Positions 1-10,602 are shown, counted from the first letter of the stretch. The stretch: DNA of 64,000 nucleotides from Cellulomonas timonensis (GCF_900046455.1 NZ_FCOT01000007.1:1-64000); one strand, 5' to 3'. Program-made: numbers and translations. The notes: generated from the sequence alone by a model not told the origin.

Positions 1-817
1 CGCGTGGGTGGTCGTCGGGGGCCAGCAGGAGGCGCCCGACTCGCGAGGCCAGGGCGCGGCGGGCGTCGTCGGGCAGGCCGGAGTCGGTGACCAGGACGTC
101 GACCTCGTCGAGGGCGGCGATCCGGGCCAGGCCCACCACGCCCCACTTGGTGTGGTCGGCGAGCACCGTGAGCTGCGTCGCGCAGGCGAGCAGGGCCTGG
201 TTGGTGGCGGCCTCGAGCAGATTGGGGGTGGTGAGTCCGTCCTCGTCGAGGCCATGCACCCCGAGGTAGGCGGTGTCCACCCGCAGCCGGGACAGCGAGG
301 TGTCGGCCACGGGGCCGACGAGCGCGTCGGACGGCGTGCGCACGCCACCCGTGAGGATCACGTCGAGCCCGGCCGGCGAGGTCGCGGAGTGCAGGGCCTC
401 CGCGACGGGCAGCGAGTTGGTGACGACGGTGAGGGGCCGCAGAGCGGTGGCGGCGGCGATCTCCCGGGCCAGCAGGTGCGTGGTGGTGCCCGCGGACAGC
501 GCCACCGACTGCCCTGGCTCGATCAGGCTCGCGGCGAGCCGGGCGACGGCGGCCTTCTCGGCTGCCGCCCAGCCGCGCTTCGCCTCGAAGCCGGGCTCGT
601 CGGCGGAGCGGTGCCGGGCCTCGACGCCGACGGCGCCGCCGTGCACCCGCCGGACCAGCCCGGCGTGGGCTAGCTCGGCGATGTCACGGCGGACCGTCAT
701 GTCGGAGACGCCGAGCTCGTCGACGAGGTCGGCCACGCGCACGGCGCCGTGCGCGTGGACCGCTGCCAGGATGCGCTCCTGGCGAAGGGAGGCCAGCATC
801 CGCACAGTATTCACCAT
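1..817 (-). CDS. DeoR-family transcriptional regulator, C-terminus cut by window edge
   Basis: Translating the minus strand from the ATG at 817 gives 272 codons with no stop before base 1, so the last part of the gene is missing. The N-terminus carries the DeoR winged helix: a QERILAAV opening, then VADLVDELGVSDMTVRRDI and a VHGGAV wing near residue 60. The rest looks like the DeoR sugar-phosphate sensor domain (SAGTTTHLLA, then LTVVTNS and VGPVAD). DeoR regulators usually repress sugar or polyol catabolic genes and respond to a phosphorylated intermediate. The target should lie beyond the window, downstream on this strand. GTG at 814 is an alternative start. The family call is firm; the ligand is unknown. 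Confidence 0.9.
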   Translation of the reverse strand, partial: MVNTVRMLASLRQERILAAVHAHGAVRVADLVDELGVSDMTVRRDIAELAHAGLVRRVHGGAVGVEARHRSADEPGFEAKRGWAAAEKAAVARLAASLIEPGQSVALSAGTTTHLLAREIAAATALRPLTVVTNSLPVAEALHSATSPAGLDVILTGGVRTPSDALVGPVADTSLSRLRVDTAYLGVHGLDEDGLTTPNLLEAATNQALLACATQLTVLADHTKWGVVGLARIAALDEVDVLVTDSGLPDDARRALASRVGRLLLAPDDHPR

Positions 818-857
818 TTCCGAACAACAACCAACAACCGGTTGCTGTTCGGCGACG

Positions 858-2027
858 TCAGCGCCCCGCGGGGGTCAAACCGAGAGAGCGGCCCGCGAGG
901 CCACGCGACCGCGAGGCCAGCGTCCGCGCCACCCCGCGCAGCGCCACGGCCGCGGGGGAGTCGGGGTGGGCCAGGACGACGGGCGTGCCGGAGTCCCCGT
1001 CCTCGCGCAGCGTCACGTCCAGCGGCACCTGGCCCAGCAGCGGGACCTCGGCGCCATTCGTCCGGGTGAGGTTCTCCGCCACGCGGGCGCCGCCACCGGC
1101 GCCGAACAGCTCGAGCCGGGAGCCGTCCGGCTGCTCGAGCCAGGACATGTTCTCCACGACGCCCACCACGTTCTGGCGGGTCTGCTGCGCCACCGAGCCC
1201 GCGCGCTCCGCGACCTCGGCCGCCGCGACCTGCGGGGTCGTCACCACCACGACCTCCGAGGAGGGCAGCAGCTGCGCCACCGAGATCGCGATGTCGCCCG
1301 TGCCGGGCGGCAGGTCGAGCAGCAGCACGTCCAGGTCGCCCCAGAACACGTCGGCGAGGAACTGCTGCAGCGCGCGGTGCAGCATCGGGCCGCGCCACCC
1401 CCCCGGCTGCCCCGCCGGCACGAACATGCCGATCGAGACGACCTTCACGTCGAAGGCCACTGGCGGCATCAGCATGTCGTCGACCTTCGTCGGCGGCTGC
1501 GTCACGCCCAGCAGGCGGGGGATCGAGAAGCCGTAGATGTCTGCGTCGATCACGCCGACCCGCAGCCCGTCGGCGGCCATCGCCACCGCCAGGTTGGCGG
1601 TCACGGAGGACTTGCCGACACCGCCCTTGCCCGACGCGATGGCGTACACCTTGGTCAGCGAGTTGGGCTGCGCGAACGGGATCACAGGCTCGGCCGAGTC
1701 GCCGCGCAGCAGAGTGCGCAGCGCCGTGCGCTGCTCGGCGGACATGACGCCCATGTCGACCCGCACGTCGGTGACGCCCTCGACGGTGCGCGCCGCCGCC
1801 GTGACATCGGTGGTCAGCGTCGCCTTCAGCGGGCAGCCCGCAGTCGTCAGGTCGATGCCCACCACCACGAGCGGTCCGCCGTCGGTCGCGGCGCCAGGCG
1901 TCACGTCGACCGAGCGGACCATCCCGAGCTCGGTGATCGGCTTGCGGATCTCGGGGTCGAGGACCCCGACGAGGGCGCCCCGCACGGCTTCGGCGAGGAC
2001 GGCAGGATCAAGGGAGGACGACGACAT
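858..2027 (-). CDS. mrp: Mrp/NBP35-family Fe-S cluster carrier ATPase
   Basis: A 389-residue cytosolic P-loop ATPase of the Mrp/ApbC family, which assembles or carries Fe-S clusters. An N-terminal MIP18/DUF59 domain (about residues 1-95, with the conserved TTAGCPL cysteine) precedes the deviant Walker A motif GKGGVGKSS and the ATPase core (DLPPGTGD, VENMS). The CxxC pair that binds the bridging cluster in E. coli-type Mrp is not visible after VENMS; the segment reads EQPDGSR instead. The start is ATG 2027 because MSSSSLDP begins the DUF59 domain; the open frame further upstream has no family similarity. It is the last gene of a minus-strand cluster with the DUF1003 and MgtE-N genes. Confidence 0.9.
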   Translation of the reverse strand: MSSSSLDPAVLAEAVRGALVGVLDPEIRKPITELGMVRSVDVTPGAATDGGPLVVVGIDLTTAGCPLKATLTTDVTAAARTVEGVTDVRVDMGVMSAEQRTALRTLLRGDSAEPVIPFAQPNSLTKVYAIASGKGGVGKSSVTANLAVAMAADGLRVGVIDADIYGFSIPRLLGVTQPPTKVDDMLMPPVAFDVKVVSIGMFVPAGQPGGWRGPMLHRALQQFLADVFWGDLDVLLLDLPPGTGDIAISVAQLLPSSEVVVVTTPQVAAAEVAERAGSVAQQTRQNVVGVVENMSWLEQPDGSRLELFGAGGGARVAENLTRTNGAEVPLLGQVPLDVTLREDGDSGTPVVLAHPDSPAAVALRGVARTLASRSRGLAGRSLGLTPAGR

Positions 2028-2076
2028 GGACCCATGGTAGGTCGGACCCGCGCAAGGCCCGATGGGCCCAAGGTCG

Positions 2077-2706
2077 CTACGCCCCGCCGTCCCGCCGTGC
2101 GTCGCCCGAGTCGTCCTGAGTCGGGGCCGGTCGGGCGTCGATCGGCACGGCCTCCCGCTCGGCACGCTCCGCCTCCCGTTCGGCGGCCAGCTCCTCGAGC
2201 AGGTTCCGCAGCTCGGAGCGCACGAAGTCGCGGGTCGCGACCTCGTTCAGGGCGATGCGCAGCGCCGCCATCTCCCGCGCCAGGTACTCCGTGTCGGCGA
2301 GGTTCCGCTCCGCGCGCTGCCGGTCCTGCTCCAACGTCACGCGGTCGCGGTCCGTCTGCCGGTTCTGGGCCAGCAGGATCAGCGGCGCCGCGTAGGACGC
2401 CTGCAGGGACAACATCAGCGTCAGCGCGGTGAACCCGAGCGCGGCCTTGTCGAACTGCACGCTCGTGGGCGCCCAGGTGTTCCACGCGATCCACGCCAGG
2501 CAGAACAAGGACAGCCACACGAGGAAGCGCGGCGTGCCCATGAAGCGGGCGATCCCCTCGGAGACCTTGCCGAACGCGTCCTGGTCGAGCCGGACCTTGG
2601 GCAGCAGGCTGCGACGGGCGACCTTCGGGGTGTCGAGCCGGTCAGCCACGACGCCCCACATCCCGTGCCGAGGGCGCCCGCGTCCCGGTCGGCGGCGTCG
2701 AGACAT
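2077..2706 (-). CDS. DUF1003 family membrane protein
   Basis: A 209-residue protein of the DUF1003 family, whose role is unknown. Two hydrophobic segments (around FLVWLSLFCLAWIAW, then the LGFTALTLMLSLQASYAAPLILLAQNRQ block) give a hairpin in the membrane. The AAPLILLAQNRQ stretch is the family hallmark. A charged, coiled-coil-like C-terminal tail follows, rich in Glu, Arg and Ala. The 5' end overlaps the 3' end of the MgtE-N/CBS gene by 65 bases, which implies translational coupling. From memory, the trio MgtE-N/CBS, DUF1003 and Mrp is also found together in mycobacteria. Confidence 0.85.
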   Translation of the reverse strand: MSRRRRPGRGRPRHGMWGVVADRLDTPKVARRSLLPKVRLDQDAFGKVSEGIARFMGTPRFLVWLSLFCLAWIAWNTWAPTSVQFDKAALGFTALTLMLSLQASYAAPLILLAQNRQTDRDRVTLEQDRQRAERNLADTEYLAREMAALRIALNEVATRDFVRSELRNLLEELAAEREAERAEREAVPIDARPAPTQDDSGDARRDGGA

Positions 2707-3952
2707 GCTCGTCGTCGGTCTCGCGCCAGTCCTCGGGCAGCAGGTGGTCCAGCACGTCGTCGACGCTCACCGCGCCGAGCAGGCGCCGCTCGGAGTCCAC
2801 CACGGGCAGGGCGAGCAGGTTGTACGTCGCGAGCAGGCGCGTGACGTGCAGCAGCGGCGCGTCGGCGGACACGGCCTCGATGTCGGTGTCCACGAGCGCG
2901 CCGATGGCCTCGTGTGGGGGGTCCCGCAGCATGCGCTGCAGGTGCACCACGCCGATGAACCGCCCCGTGGGGGTCTCGAGCGGTGGCCGCACCACGAAGA
3001 CCATCGAGGCGAGCGCGGGCGCCAGGTCCTGGCGGCGCACATGCGCGAGCGCGGCGGCGACGGGCGTCTCCGGGCCGAGGATCACCGGCTCGGTGGTCAT
3101 CATGCCGCCTGCGGTGTTCTCCTCGTAGGCGAGCAGGCGCCGCACGTCGCGGGCCTCCTCGGGCTCCATCAGCGCGAGCAGCTCGGCCTGCTGCGCGTCG
3201 GGCAGGCCGCCCAGCAGGTCGGCGGCGTCGTCGGGCTGCATCGCCTCGAGCACGTCAGCGGCGCGGGTGCGCTCCAATCCGGACAGGATCGCGACCTGGT
3301 CGTCCTCGGGCAGCTCCTCGAGCACGTCGGCCAGGCGCTCGTTGTCCAGCGCGGAGGCGACCTCCATCCGACGCGTCGTCGCCAGGTCGTGCAGCACGTC
3401 GGCGAGGTCGGCGGGCTTGAGGTCGTCGTACCGGGCCAGCATCAGCGCGGCGCCCTGCGCCACATCGGCGGCGGACAGGCCGGTCACCGCGTCGACGGGC
3501 ACCAGCACCGTCTCGCCGCGGCGCCGCAGCAGGCCCGTCGTGGGGGAGGAGCGGCGCACGAAGAGCTGCGTCACCCGCCAGTCGCCATCCCGCTGCCGCT
3601 CCATCGCGACGTCCTCGATGGTGCCCGTGCCGGACCCGTCCACGAACGTCACCGTGCGGTCCAGCAGCTCGCCGACCACCAGCGTCTCGGAGGGGCGCTG
3701 CTCGAAGCGCCGCATGTTCACCAGCCCGGTGGAGATCACCTGGCCGGGGTCGATGGCGGTGACACGGGTCAGCGGCAGGAACACACGACGCCGGCCCGGC
3801 ACCTCGACGACGAGGCCCACCGCGCGCGGGGCGCCCTTCTCCCGGACGAGCGCGACGACATCGCGCACTCGACCGACCTGGTCACCGAGGGGGTCGAAGA
3901 CGGTGGTGCCGGCGAGGCGCGCGATGAAGACCCGGGTCCCTGCGCTGCTCAC
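2642..3952 (-). CDS. MgtE-N / PRC-barrel / CBS-pair protein without transporter domain
   Basis: A protein of about 436 residues. It has an N-terminal PRC-barrel-like part (FDPLGDQVGRVRDVV and a second barrel near TGTIEDVAM), an MgtE N-terminal superhelical domain (ALDNERLADVLEELPEDDQ, MQPDDAADLLGGLP), and a CBS pair (AGGMMTTEPVILGPE, then VDTDIEAVSADAPL). In true MgtE magnesium channels this sensor half is followed by five membrane helices. These are absent, so this is a soluble sensor-like protein rather than a transporter. GTG 3952 (MSSAGTRVFIARL) is preferred because it opens the barrel domain; an ATG 14 codons upstream is possible. A link to Mg2+ or nucleotide sensing is inferred from the family. 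Confidence 0.82.
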   Translation of the reverse strand: MSSAGTRVFIARLAGTTVFDPLGDQVGRVRDVVALVREKGAPRAVGLVVEVPGRRRVFLPLTRVTAIDPGQVISTGLVNMRRFEQRPSETLVVGELLDRTVTFVDGSGTGTIEDVAMERQRDGDWRVTQLFVRRSSPTTGLLRRRGETVLVPVDAVTGLSAADVAQGAALMLARYDDLKPADLADVLHDLATTRRMEVASALDNERLADVLEELPEDDQVAILSGLERTRAADVLEAMQPDDAADLLGGLPDAQQAELLALMEPEEARDVRRLLAYEENTAGGMMTTEPVILGPETPVAAALAHVRRQDLAPALASMVFVVRPPLETPTGRFIGVVHLQRMLRDPPHEAIGALVDTDIEAVSADAPLLHVTRLLATYNLLALPVVDSERRLLGAVSVDDVLDHLLPEDWRETDDEHVSTPPTGTRAPSARDVGRRG

Positions 3953-4095
3953 GCAGGTCAGGATAGACGCTGGGCCCTGGTGGCCGCCCGACACGCGGCG
4001 CTGGCGGAAGGGCAGTCCTCCTGGCGTCCGCGCTGATCCGGGCGCCGGGCGCGCTGATCCTGGCGTGCCGGGGCGCCGTGGGGGAGGATCGGAGT

Positions 4096-4755
4096 ATGTC
4101 GTTCACCCGTCAGACCCGTGTGCCCCAGGCTCCCACCCTGCCGCAGGGCGAGCTGGTCGCGTCCTACGGCGCCTACCTCGAGGCCCAGCGCGCCGTGGAC
4201 CACCTGGCCGACAAGCAGTTCCCCGTGCAGCACGTGACGATCGTGGGCACGGACCTGCGGATGGTGGAGCGGGTCACCGGCCGGCTGTCCTACCCGCGCG
4301 TGGCCCTCGCCGGCCTCGCGTCCGGCATGTGGTTCGGGCTGTTCGTCGGCCTGCTGCTCACCTGGTTCTCGTCCGGGTCCGGATCGACCCCGCCGCTGCT
4401 CGCCGCGATCCTCATCGGCGCGGCGTTCGGCGTGCTGTTCTCCGTCATCACCTATGCGTTCACCGGGGGGAAGCGGGACTTCACGTCGTCCTCGCAGATC
4501 GTGGCCGCGCAGTACGCCGTGCTGTGCGCCGCCCAGCACGCGCACAAGGCGCGCGCCCTCCTGCACGAGATCGGCGGCGTGCAGTCCGGCTGGCCGGCCC
4601 GGCCGGCGCCCGCGAGCCCGGCCCAGCCGCCGTCCGACCCATCGGCCGCCTATCCCACGCCGCCGGCCCCGCAGCCGCCCAGCGGGTCGCCCACCACGCC
4701 GCCGGTGCAGCCGCCGACGGCGCCGCCCACGAACCCGCAGCAGCCGTCGGCCTGA
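4096..4755 (+). CDS. General stress protein 17M-like membrane protein with Pro-rich tail
   Basis: A 219-residue protein. The N-terminus (ELVASYGAYLEAQRAVDHLADKQFPVQHVTIVG, about residues 15-50) matches the general-stress-protein 17M-like domain common in actinobacteria. Two membrane segments follow (VALAGLASGMWFGLFVGLLLTWF and LLAAILIGAAFGVLFSVITYAF), then a proline-, serine- and threonine-rich tail of about 60 residues. The start is ATG 4096, with GGAGG eight bases upstream; a GTG at 4078 is in frame but less well placed. It is a single-gene unit, divergent from the MgtE-N gene and convergent with pepP. Function unknown; a stress link is only by family name. Confidence 0.8.
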   Translation: MSFTRQTRVPQAPTLPQGELVASYGAYLEAQRAVDHLADKQFPVQHVTIVGTDLRMVERVTGRLSYPRVALAGLASGMWFGLFVGLLLTWFSSGSGSTPPLLAAILIGAAFGVLFSVITYAFTGGKRDFTSSSQIVAAQYAVLCAAQHAHKARALLHEIGGVQSGWPARPAPASPAQPPSDPSAAYPTPPAPQPPSGSPTTPPVQPPTAPPTNPQQPSA

Positions 4756-4758
4756 CGC

Positions 4759-4781
4759 CCGCCCTCAGGCCCTGAGGGCGG
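4759..4781. terminator. Intergenic hairpin between convergent genes
   Basis: A 9-base perfect stem (4759-4767 with 4773-4781) and a 5-base loop lies in the 37-base gap between the convergent genes ending at 4755 and 4793. No clear T-run follows, as is usual in high-GC actinobacteria. It probably ends transcription from both sides. Confidence 0.55.
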
Positions 4782-4792
4782 AGCGCCCGCCC

Positions 4793-6325
4793 TCAGGCGG
4801 AGCGACCCGAGAGCCGCGCCATCCACGCCTCGACCTCGTCGGGGTCGCGCGGCAGCGCAGCCGAGAGGTTCTCGTTCCCGTCGGCGGTGACCAGCACGTC
4901 GTCCTCGATGCGCACCCCGATGCCGCGGTACTCCTCGGGGACCAGCAGGTCGTCGCTCTTGAAGTACAGCCCGGGCTCGATGGTGAAGACCATGCCGGGC
5001 TCGATCGTCGCGTCGAGGTACAGCTCACGGCGGGCCAGTGCGCAGTCGTGCACGTCGAGACCCAGGTGGTGGCTGGTGCCGTGGACCATCCAGCGGCGGT
5101 GCTGCTGCCCCTCGGGGGACAGCGACTCCTCGACGGAGACGGGCAGCAGGCCCCACTCGCCGAGCCGTGCGGCGATGACCTCCATCGCGGCGGCGTGGAC
5201 GTCGCGGAACTTGGCGCCCGGCACGGCGACGGCGAACGCGGCGTCGGCGGCGTCGAGCACCGCCTGGTACACGCGGCGCTGCACCTCGGTGAAGACGCCG
5301 TCCACGGGCAGCGTGCGGGTGATGTCGGCGGTGTAGAGCGAGTCGACCTCCACACCCGCGTCGATCAGCACGAGCTCGCCGGGGCGCACCTGGCCGTCGT
5401 TGTCGGTCCAGTGCAGCGTCGTGGCGTGGTCGCCGGCGGCGGCGATGGTCTCGTAGCCGACGTAGTTGCCCTCCAGGCGGGCGGGCCCGAGGAACGTGCC
5501 CTCGATGACGCGCTCGCCGCGCCGGTGCGCCACCGCGGCGGGCAGCTCGGCGACGATCTTCTCGAAGCCGGCGATGGTGGGCGCCACGGCCTCGCGCATC
5601 TGCTCGACCTCGTGGGAGTCCTTGACCAGCCGCAGCTCGGAGAGCGCCTCGGCCAGGCGCGCGTCGGACTCGCCCGCGTCCTCCGCGGCGCGGATCTCCT
5701 CGACCACCGCGTCGACGGCCTCGTCGACGCCGGAGACGACGACGAGCTGGACGCCCTCGGGCCCGATGTCCTTCGCGAGCGCGTCGCGCAGGCCGTCGAG
5801 GTGGGCGGTGCGGATGCCGGTGAGCGTCTCCAGGTCATCGAAGGTGGGCCGCGCGCCGACCCAGAACTCGCCGTAGCGCGCGTCGGAGAAGAACTCCTCG
5901 CTGTCGCGGCCGGCTGGCGGGCGCACGTAGAGCACGGCCTGGTGCGTGGCGCCGCCCTCAGCCTCGTCGTCGGGGTGCAGCACGAGCACCGCGTCGGGCT
6001 CCTGCTCCACCCCGAGGCCCGTCAGGTGCGCGAACGCCGAGTGCGGGCGGAAGCGGTAGTCGGTGTCGTTCGACCGGACCTTGAAGGCCCCCGCGGGGAT
6101 GACGAGGCGCTGGCCGGGGAACTGCGCGCCCAGGCGCTCACGGCGCGCAGCCGTGTGCGGCGCCGCGGGGCCGGGCTCGGTGGACACGCCGGGTCGGGGG
6201 CCCCACCCGGAGGCCATGAACTCCTTGAACGCCGCCGAGGAGGGGCGCTGGGAACGGTTCTCGCCGCGGCTCTCCAGTGGCTGGTCGCTCGACGGCACGG
6301 TCTCGGGGGTCACGTCCTCGCTCAT
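4793..6325 (-). CDS. pepP: Xaa-Pro aminopeptidase (aminopeptidase P, M24B)
   Basis: A 510-residue cytosolic metallopeptidase that removes an N-terminal residue preceding proline. The creatinase-like N-terminal domain (FRPHSAFAHLTG, VLYVRP) is followed by the pita-bread catalytic domain. The five metal ligands are visible in their usual contexts: the first Asp in VLIDAGVEVDSLY, the second in TADITRTLPVDG, His in HGTSHHLGLDVHD, Glu in FTIEPGLY and Glu in GVRIEDDVLVT. The length is slightly above the usual 430-500 residues because of a disordered N-terminal extension of about 45 residues. It stands alone and is transcribed divergently from the PHP gene. Confidence 0.95.
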   Translation of the reverse strand: MSEDVTPETVPSSDQPLESRGENRSQRPSSAAFKEFMASGWGPRPGVSTEPGPAAPHTAARRERLGAQFPGQRLVIPAGAFKVRSNDTDYRFRPHSAFAHLTGLGVEQEPDAVLVLHPDDEAEGGATHQAVLYVRPPAGRDSEEFFSDARYGEFWVGARPTFDDLETLTGIRTAHLDGLRDALAKDIGPEGVQLVVVSGVDEAVDAVVEEIRAAEDAGESDARLAEALSELRLVKDSHEVEQMREAVAPTIAGFEKIVAELPAAVAHRRGERVIEGTFLGPARLEGNYVGYETIAAAGDHATTLHWTDNDGQVRPGELVLIDAGVEVDSLYTADITRTLPVDGVFTEVQRRVYQAVLDAADAAFAVAVPGAKFRDVHAAAMEVIAARLGEWGLLPVSVEESLSPEGQQHRRWMVHGTSHHLGLDVHDCALARRELYLDATIEPGMVFTIEPGLYFKSDDLLVPEEYRGIGVRIEDDVLVTADGNENLSAALPRDPDEVEAWMARLSGRSA

Positions 6326-6387
6326 GGTCCCATCCTCCCACCAGTGCGCGGCAGGACGGTCGGCAGGGCGGGCCGAGCGCGGGCAAC

Positions 6388-6393
6388 TAAAGT
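6388..6393 (+). promoter_or_regulatory. Candidate -10 element for a leaderless PHP transcript
   Basis: TAAAGT sits seven bases before the GTG start at 6400, inside the 12-base palindrome CAACTAAAGTTG (6385-6396). That spacing would put the transcription start on the start codon itself, giving a leaderless mRNA, which is common in actinobacteria. No convincing -35 was found. Confidence 0.4.
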
Positions 6394-6399
6394 TGTGCG

Positions 6400-7242
6400 G
6401 TGCGCATCGATCTGCATACCCACTCCACGGCCTCGGACGGTACCGAGAGCCCGTCCGACGTCATTGCCGCAGCCACCAGCGCAGGCCTTGACGTCGTCGC
6501 CCTCACCGACCACGACACGACCTCCGGCTGGGACGAGGCGGCAGCCGCCGCCCACCAGCACGGCATCGCCCTGGTGCGCGGCGCCGAGATCTCGGCGCGC
6601 TCCCACGGGACGAGCGTCCACCTGCTGTCCTACCTGCACGACCCCACCCACCCCGACCTGATGGCCGAGATCGGGCAGACTCGATCGGCCCGGCTCAGCC
6701 GCGCCCAGCAGATGGTCGAGCTGCTCGCCGAGGACTACCCGCTGACCTGGGAGCACGTCGTCGCCCAGTCCGGCCCCGACACCGTCGTGGGCCGCCCGCA
6801 CATCGCCGACGCACTCGTGGCGCTCGGCGTGGTGCCGAGCCGTGACGCCGCCTTCGCCGACCTGCTCACCGCGGACAGCCGCTACTACGTCCCGCACCAC
6901 GCGCCCGACGCGGTGGTGGCGGTGCGCGCGATCCGCGCGGCGGGCGGCGTGCCCGTCTTCGCCCACCCCGGCGCCACGGGCCGCGGCCGAATCGTGCCCG
7001 ACGAGGTGTTCGACGAGCTCGCCGAGGCCGGCCTCGCGGGCATGGAGATCGGCCACCGCGACCACTCGAAGGAGCAGGTCGTCAGACTGCTGGGCATCGC
7101 CGCGCGACTGGGCATGCTCGTCACGGGGTCCAGCGACTACCACGGCGCCGGCAAGCTCAACCGGCTCGGGGAGCACCAGACCCCGGCCGCGGTGCTCGAC
7201 GCCATCGAGGAGCAGGGACACATCGAGGTGGTGCGCCCGTGA
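6400..7242 (+). CDS. PHP-domain phosphoesterase (TrpH/YciV-like)
   Basis: A 280-residue PHP-domain protein. It opens with the metal-binding HTHSTASDG motif (residues 6-14), followed by LTDHDTTSGWDEA, EISAR, VGRPHIADAL, VPVFAHPG and SSDYHGAG. These His and Asp clusters form the trinuclear metal site typical of YciV/TrpH proteins, characterised elsewhere as 5'-3' RNA/DNA exonucleases or 3',5'-nucleotide phosphatases. The GTG start is supported by the promoter placement (leaderless) and by the catalytic motif starting at residue 4. The stop overlaps the GTG of marC by four bases, so the two genes are co-transcribed. The exact substrate cannot be read from sequence. Confidence 0.88.
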   Translation: MRIDLHTHSTASDGTESPSDVIAAATSAGLDVVALTDHDTTSGWDEAAAAAHQHGIALVRGAEISARSHGTSVHLLSYLHDPTHPDLMAEIGQTRSARLSRAQQMVELLAEDYPLTWEHVVAQSGPDTVVGRPHIADALVALGVVPSRDAAFADLLTADSRYYVPHHAPDAVVAVRAIRAAGGVPVFAHPGATGRGRIVPDEVFDELAEAGLAGMEIGHRDHSKEQVVRLLGIAARLGMLVTGSSDYHGAGKLNRLGEHQTPAAVLDAIEEQGHIEVVRP

Positions 7243-7862
7243 CCGACTTCTTCGACCCTCGGCTGTTCAGCGAGGTCTTCATCACCCTGTTCGTGATCAT
7301 GGACCCGCCCGGGGCCGTGCCGATCTTCCTCGCCCTGACCAGCACGCTGACGCGCGCCCAGCGCAACCGCTCGGCACGCCAGGCGGTGCTAGTGGCGCTC
7401 GGCGTGATCATCGCCTTCGCGGTGTTCGGCCAGCAGCTCCTGTCCTACATGCACATCTCGCTGCCCGCCCTGCAGGCGTCCGGCGGCCTGCTGCTGCTGC
7501 TCGTGGCGATGGAGCTCCTCACCGGGAAGATGGAGGAGCCGCAGCCCTCGGGCGCGAAGGGCGTGAACGCGGCGATCGTGCCGCTCGGCACCCCGCTGCT
7601 CGCCGGGCCCGGCGCCATCGTCGCCACGATGGTGTTCGTGCAGGGCAGCGACGGGGACACCGCGGCGTGGACGTCGATCGTCCTCGCGTTGCTCGCCGTG
7701 CACGTGTGCCTGTTCCTGGCGATGCGGTTCGCGAACGTCGTGCACCGTGTGCTGGGCGACTCCGGCACGATCCTCATCTCGCGGATCGCGGGCCTGCTGC
7801 TCGCGGCCATCGCCGTGCAGCTCGTCGCGGACGCGGTGATCGCCTTCGTGCGGAACGCCTGA
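7239..7862 (+). CDS. MarC family integral membrane protein
   Basis: A 207-residue membrane protein of the MarC/YchE family with about six hydrophobic segments. The family signature VIMDPPGAVPIFLALT is at the N-terminus, and the internal repeat PLGTPLLAGPGAIVATMVF appears near residue 110. The GTGA overlap with the PHP gene shows translational coupling. The family was once tied to multiple antibiotic resistance, but that role was not upheld and its transport function is unknown. The gene is followed immediately by a very strong terminator. Confidence 0.92.
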   Translation: MTDFFDPRLFSEVFITLFVIMDPPGAVPIFLALTSTLTRAQRNRSARQAVLVALGVIIAFAVFGQQLLSYMHISLPALQASGGLLLLLVAMELLTGKMEEPQPSGAKGVNAAIVPLGTPLLAGPGAIVATMVFVQGSDGDTAAWTSIVLALLAVHVCLFLAMRFANVVHRVLGDSGTILISRIAGLLLAAIAVQLVADAVIAFVRNA

Positions 7863-7875
7863 CCGCACCGACCCC

Positions 7876-7925
7876 GCGCATGACGAAGGCGAGCCGTCCT
7901 GGGACGGCTCGCCTTCGTCATGCGC
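7876..7925. terminator. Long perfect hairpin, bidirectional terminator
   Basis: Perfect 24-base arms (7876-7899 and 7902-7925) with a nominal 2-base spacer lie between convergent marC and the DEAD-box helicase gene. This is among the longest perfect inverted repeats seen in the window. It should terminate from both sides. No T-run is present. Confidence 0.8.
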
Positions 7926-7965
7926 AAACCCTGTCAGCAGTGCTGACCGTGGGGGAGCGGGCAGG

Positions 7966-9690
<1,725 letters not shown>

Positions 9691-9900
9691 ATGTGTGACT
9701 CTTCACTGCTGGGGTGGCAAGCCGCGCGCTTCCCGAGGCTCGTCGCCGTCGGGAGCGGGCATCGCCACGCGAGTTGGCCGGCAGCCGATCGTGAAGGTTC
9801 AGTCGCGCGGGGCGCCAAGGCGCTGCCGGCGCGAGGCGGTCGAGACGACCGGGCAACCGATGTACTGGGCCATCCTATCGGACGCGGCTCGGAGCGGAGA

Positions 9901-9906
9901 TAAGAT
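9901..9906 (+). promoter_or_regulatory. Candidate -10 element for a leaderless transcript
   Basis: TAAGAT lies six bases before the ATG at 9913, so transcription would begin at or next to the start codon. The rest of the 222-base gap (9691-9912) between the divergent helicase and ferritin-like genes shows nothing else recognisable. Confidence 0.4.
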
Positions 9907-9912
9907 CCTCCG

Positions 9913-10590
9913 ATGACTCCGACGCTGCGCATGGATGCCGACCAGGTCGAACCCGGCGCGGACACGATCGACCTCCTCGGCCTCGTGGCGCAGTTCGAGC
10001 TGCAGTCCTTCGCCCGGCTCGCCGCCGACTCCGCCGCCGCCCCGAGCCTGGAGCAGCGCCTGCAGCTCAGCCGGCTCGCCGCGGCGGCAGTGGAGCGGCG
10101 CGACCGGGTGCTGCGCCGGATCGCCGAGCTCGGCGGCGACCCCGTCCAAGCGGTCGCCCAGTTCGACCACGTCCTCGACGACTTCGACACCCGCACCGCG
10201 CCGAGCTCATGGTGGGAGCGGCTGCTCACCACGTATGTGGGCTACGGCGTGGCCGACGACTTCTGCCGCATCGCCGCGGCCGGGCTCGACGACCAGTCGC
10301 GCCAGCTCGTCCTCGAGCTGCTCGAGGACGCGGAGCACGCGGAGCTGGCCGTCGCCGCGCTGGGCGCCGCCGGCTCCGACGACGCGGTGCTGGTCTCCCG
10401 CCTCGCGCTGTGGGGGCGGCGCCTCGTGGGCGAGGCCCTCGGCGTGGTGCAGGCGCTGCTGGTCTCGCGCCCGGGCCTGGTGCGGCTCGTCGACAGCGGC
10501 ACGGCGGAGGCCGAGTCCTCAGCCCGGCTCTTCGGCGAGCTGACCGCGCAGCACACCCGGCGGATGGCGCGCCTGGGGCTCACCGCCTGA
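9913..10590 (+). CDS. Ferritin-like-fold protein (MiaE-like superfamily)
   Basis: A 225-residue all-helical protein matching the actinobacterial ferritin-like-fold family sometimes annotated as MiaE-like hydroxylase. Visible features are helical blocks with spaced acidic residues and histidines (QFELQSFARLAAD, LVLELLEDAEHAELAV, LTAQHTRRMARL). These could supply a di-iron site, but I cannot confirm the full ligand set. It sits beside the RNA helicase and DUF3107 genes, a conserved actinobacterial arrangement. An MiaE function (tRNA hydroxylation) is only suggested by fold. The start follows from the promoter position and the absence of an earlier start. Confidence 0.7.
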   Translation: MTPTLRMDADQVEPGADTIDLLGLVAQFELQSFARLAADSAAAPSLEQRLQLSRLAAAAVERRDRVLRRIAELGGDPVQAVAQFDHVLDDFDTRTAPSSWWERLLTTYVGYGVADDFCRIAAAGLDDQSRQLVLELLEDAEHAELAVAALGAAGSDDAVLVSRLALWGRRLVGEALGVVQALLVSRPGLVRLVDSGTAEAESSARLFGELTAQHTRRMARLGLTA

Positions 10591-10602
10591 TTCCTCGGAG
10601 AC

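Noticed and set aside
273-2432. A 719-codon open frame on the plus strand
   Set aside because: It overlaps the DeoR, Mrp and DUF1003 genes on the other strand. The translation is low-complexity, rich in Arg and Pro, with no domain; it is a high-GC shadow.
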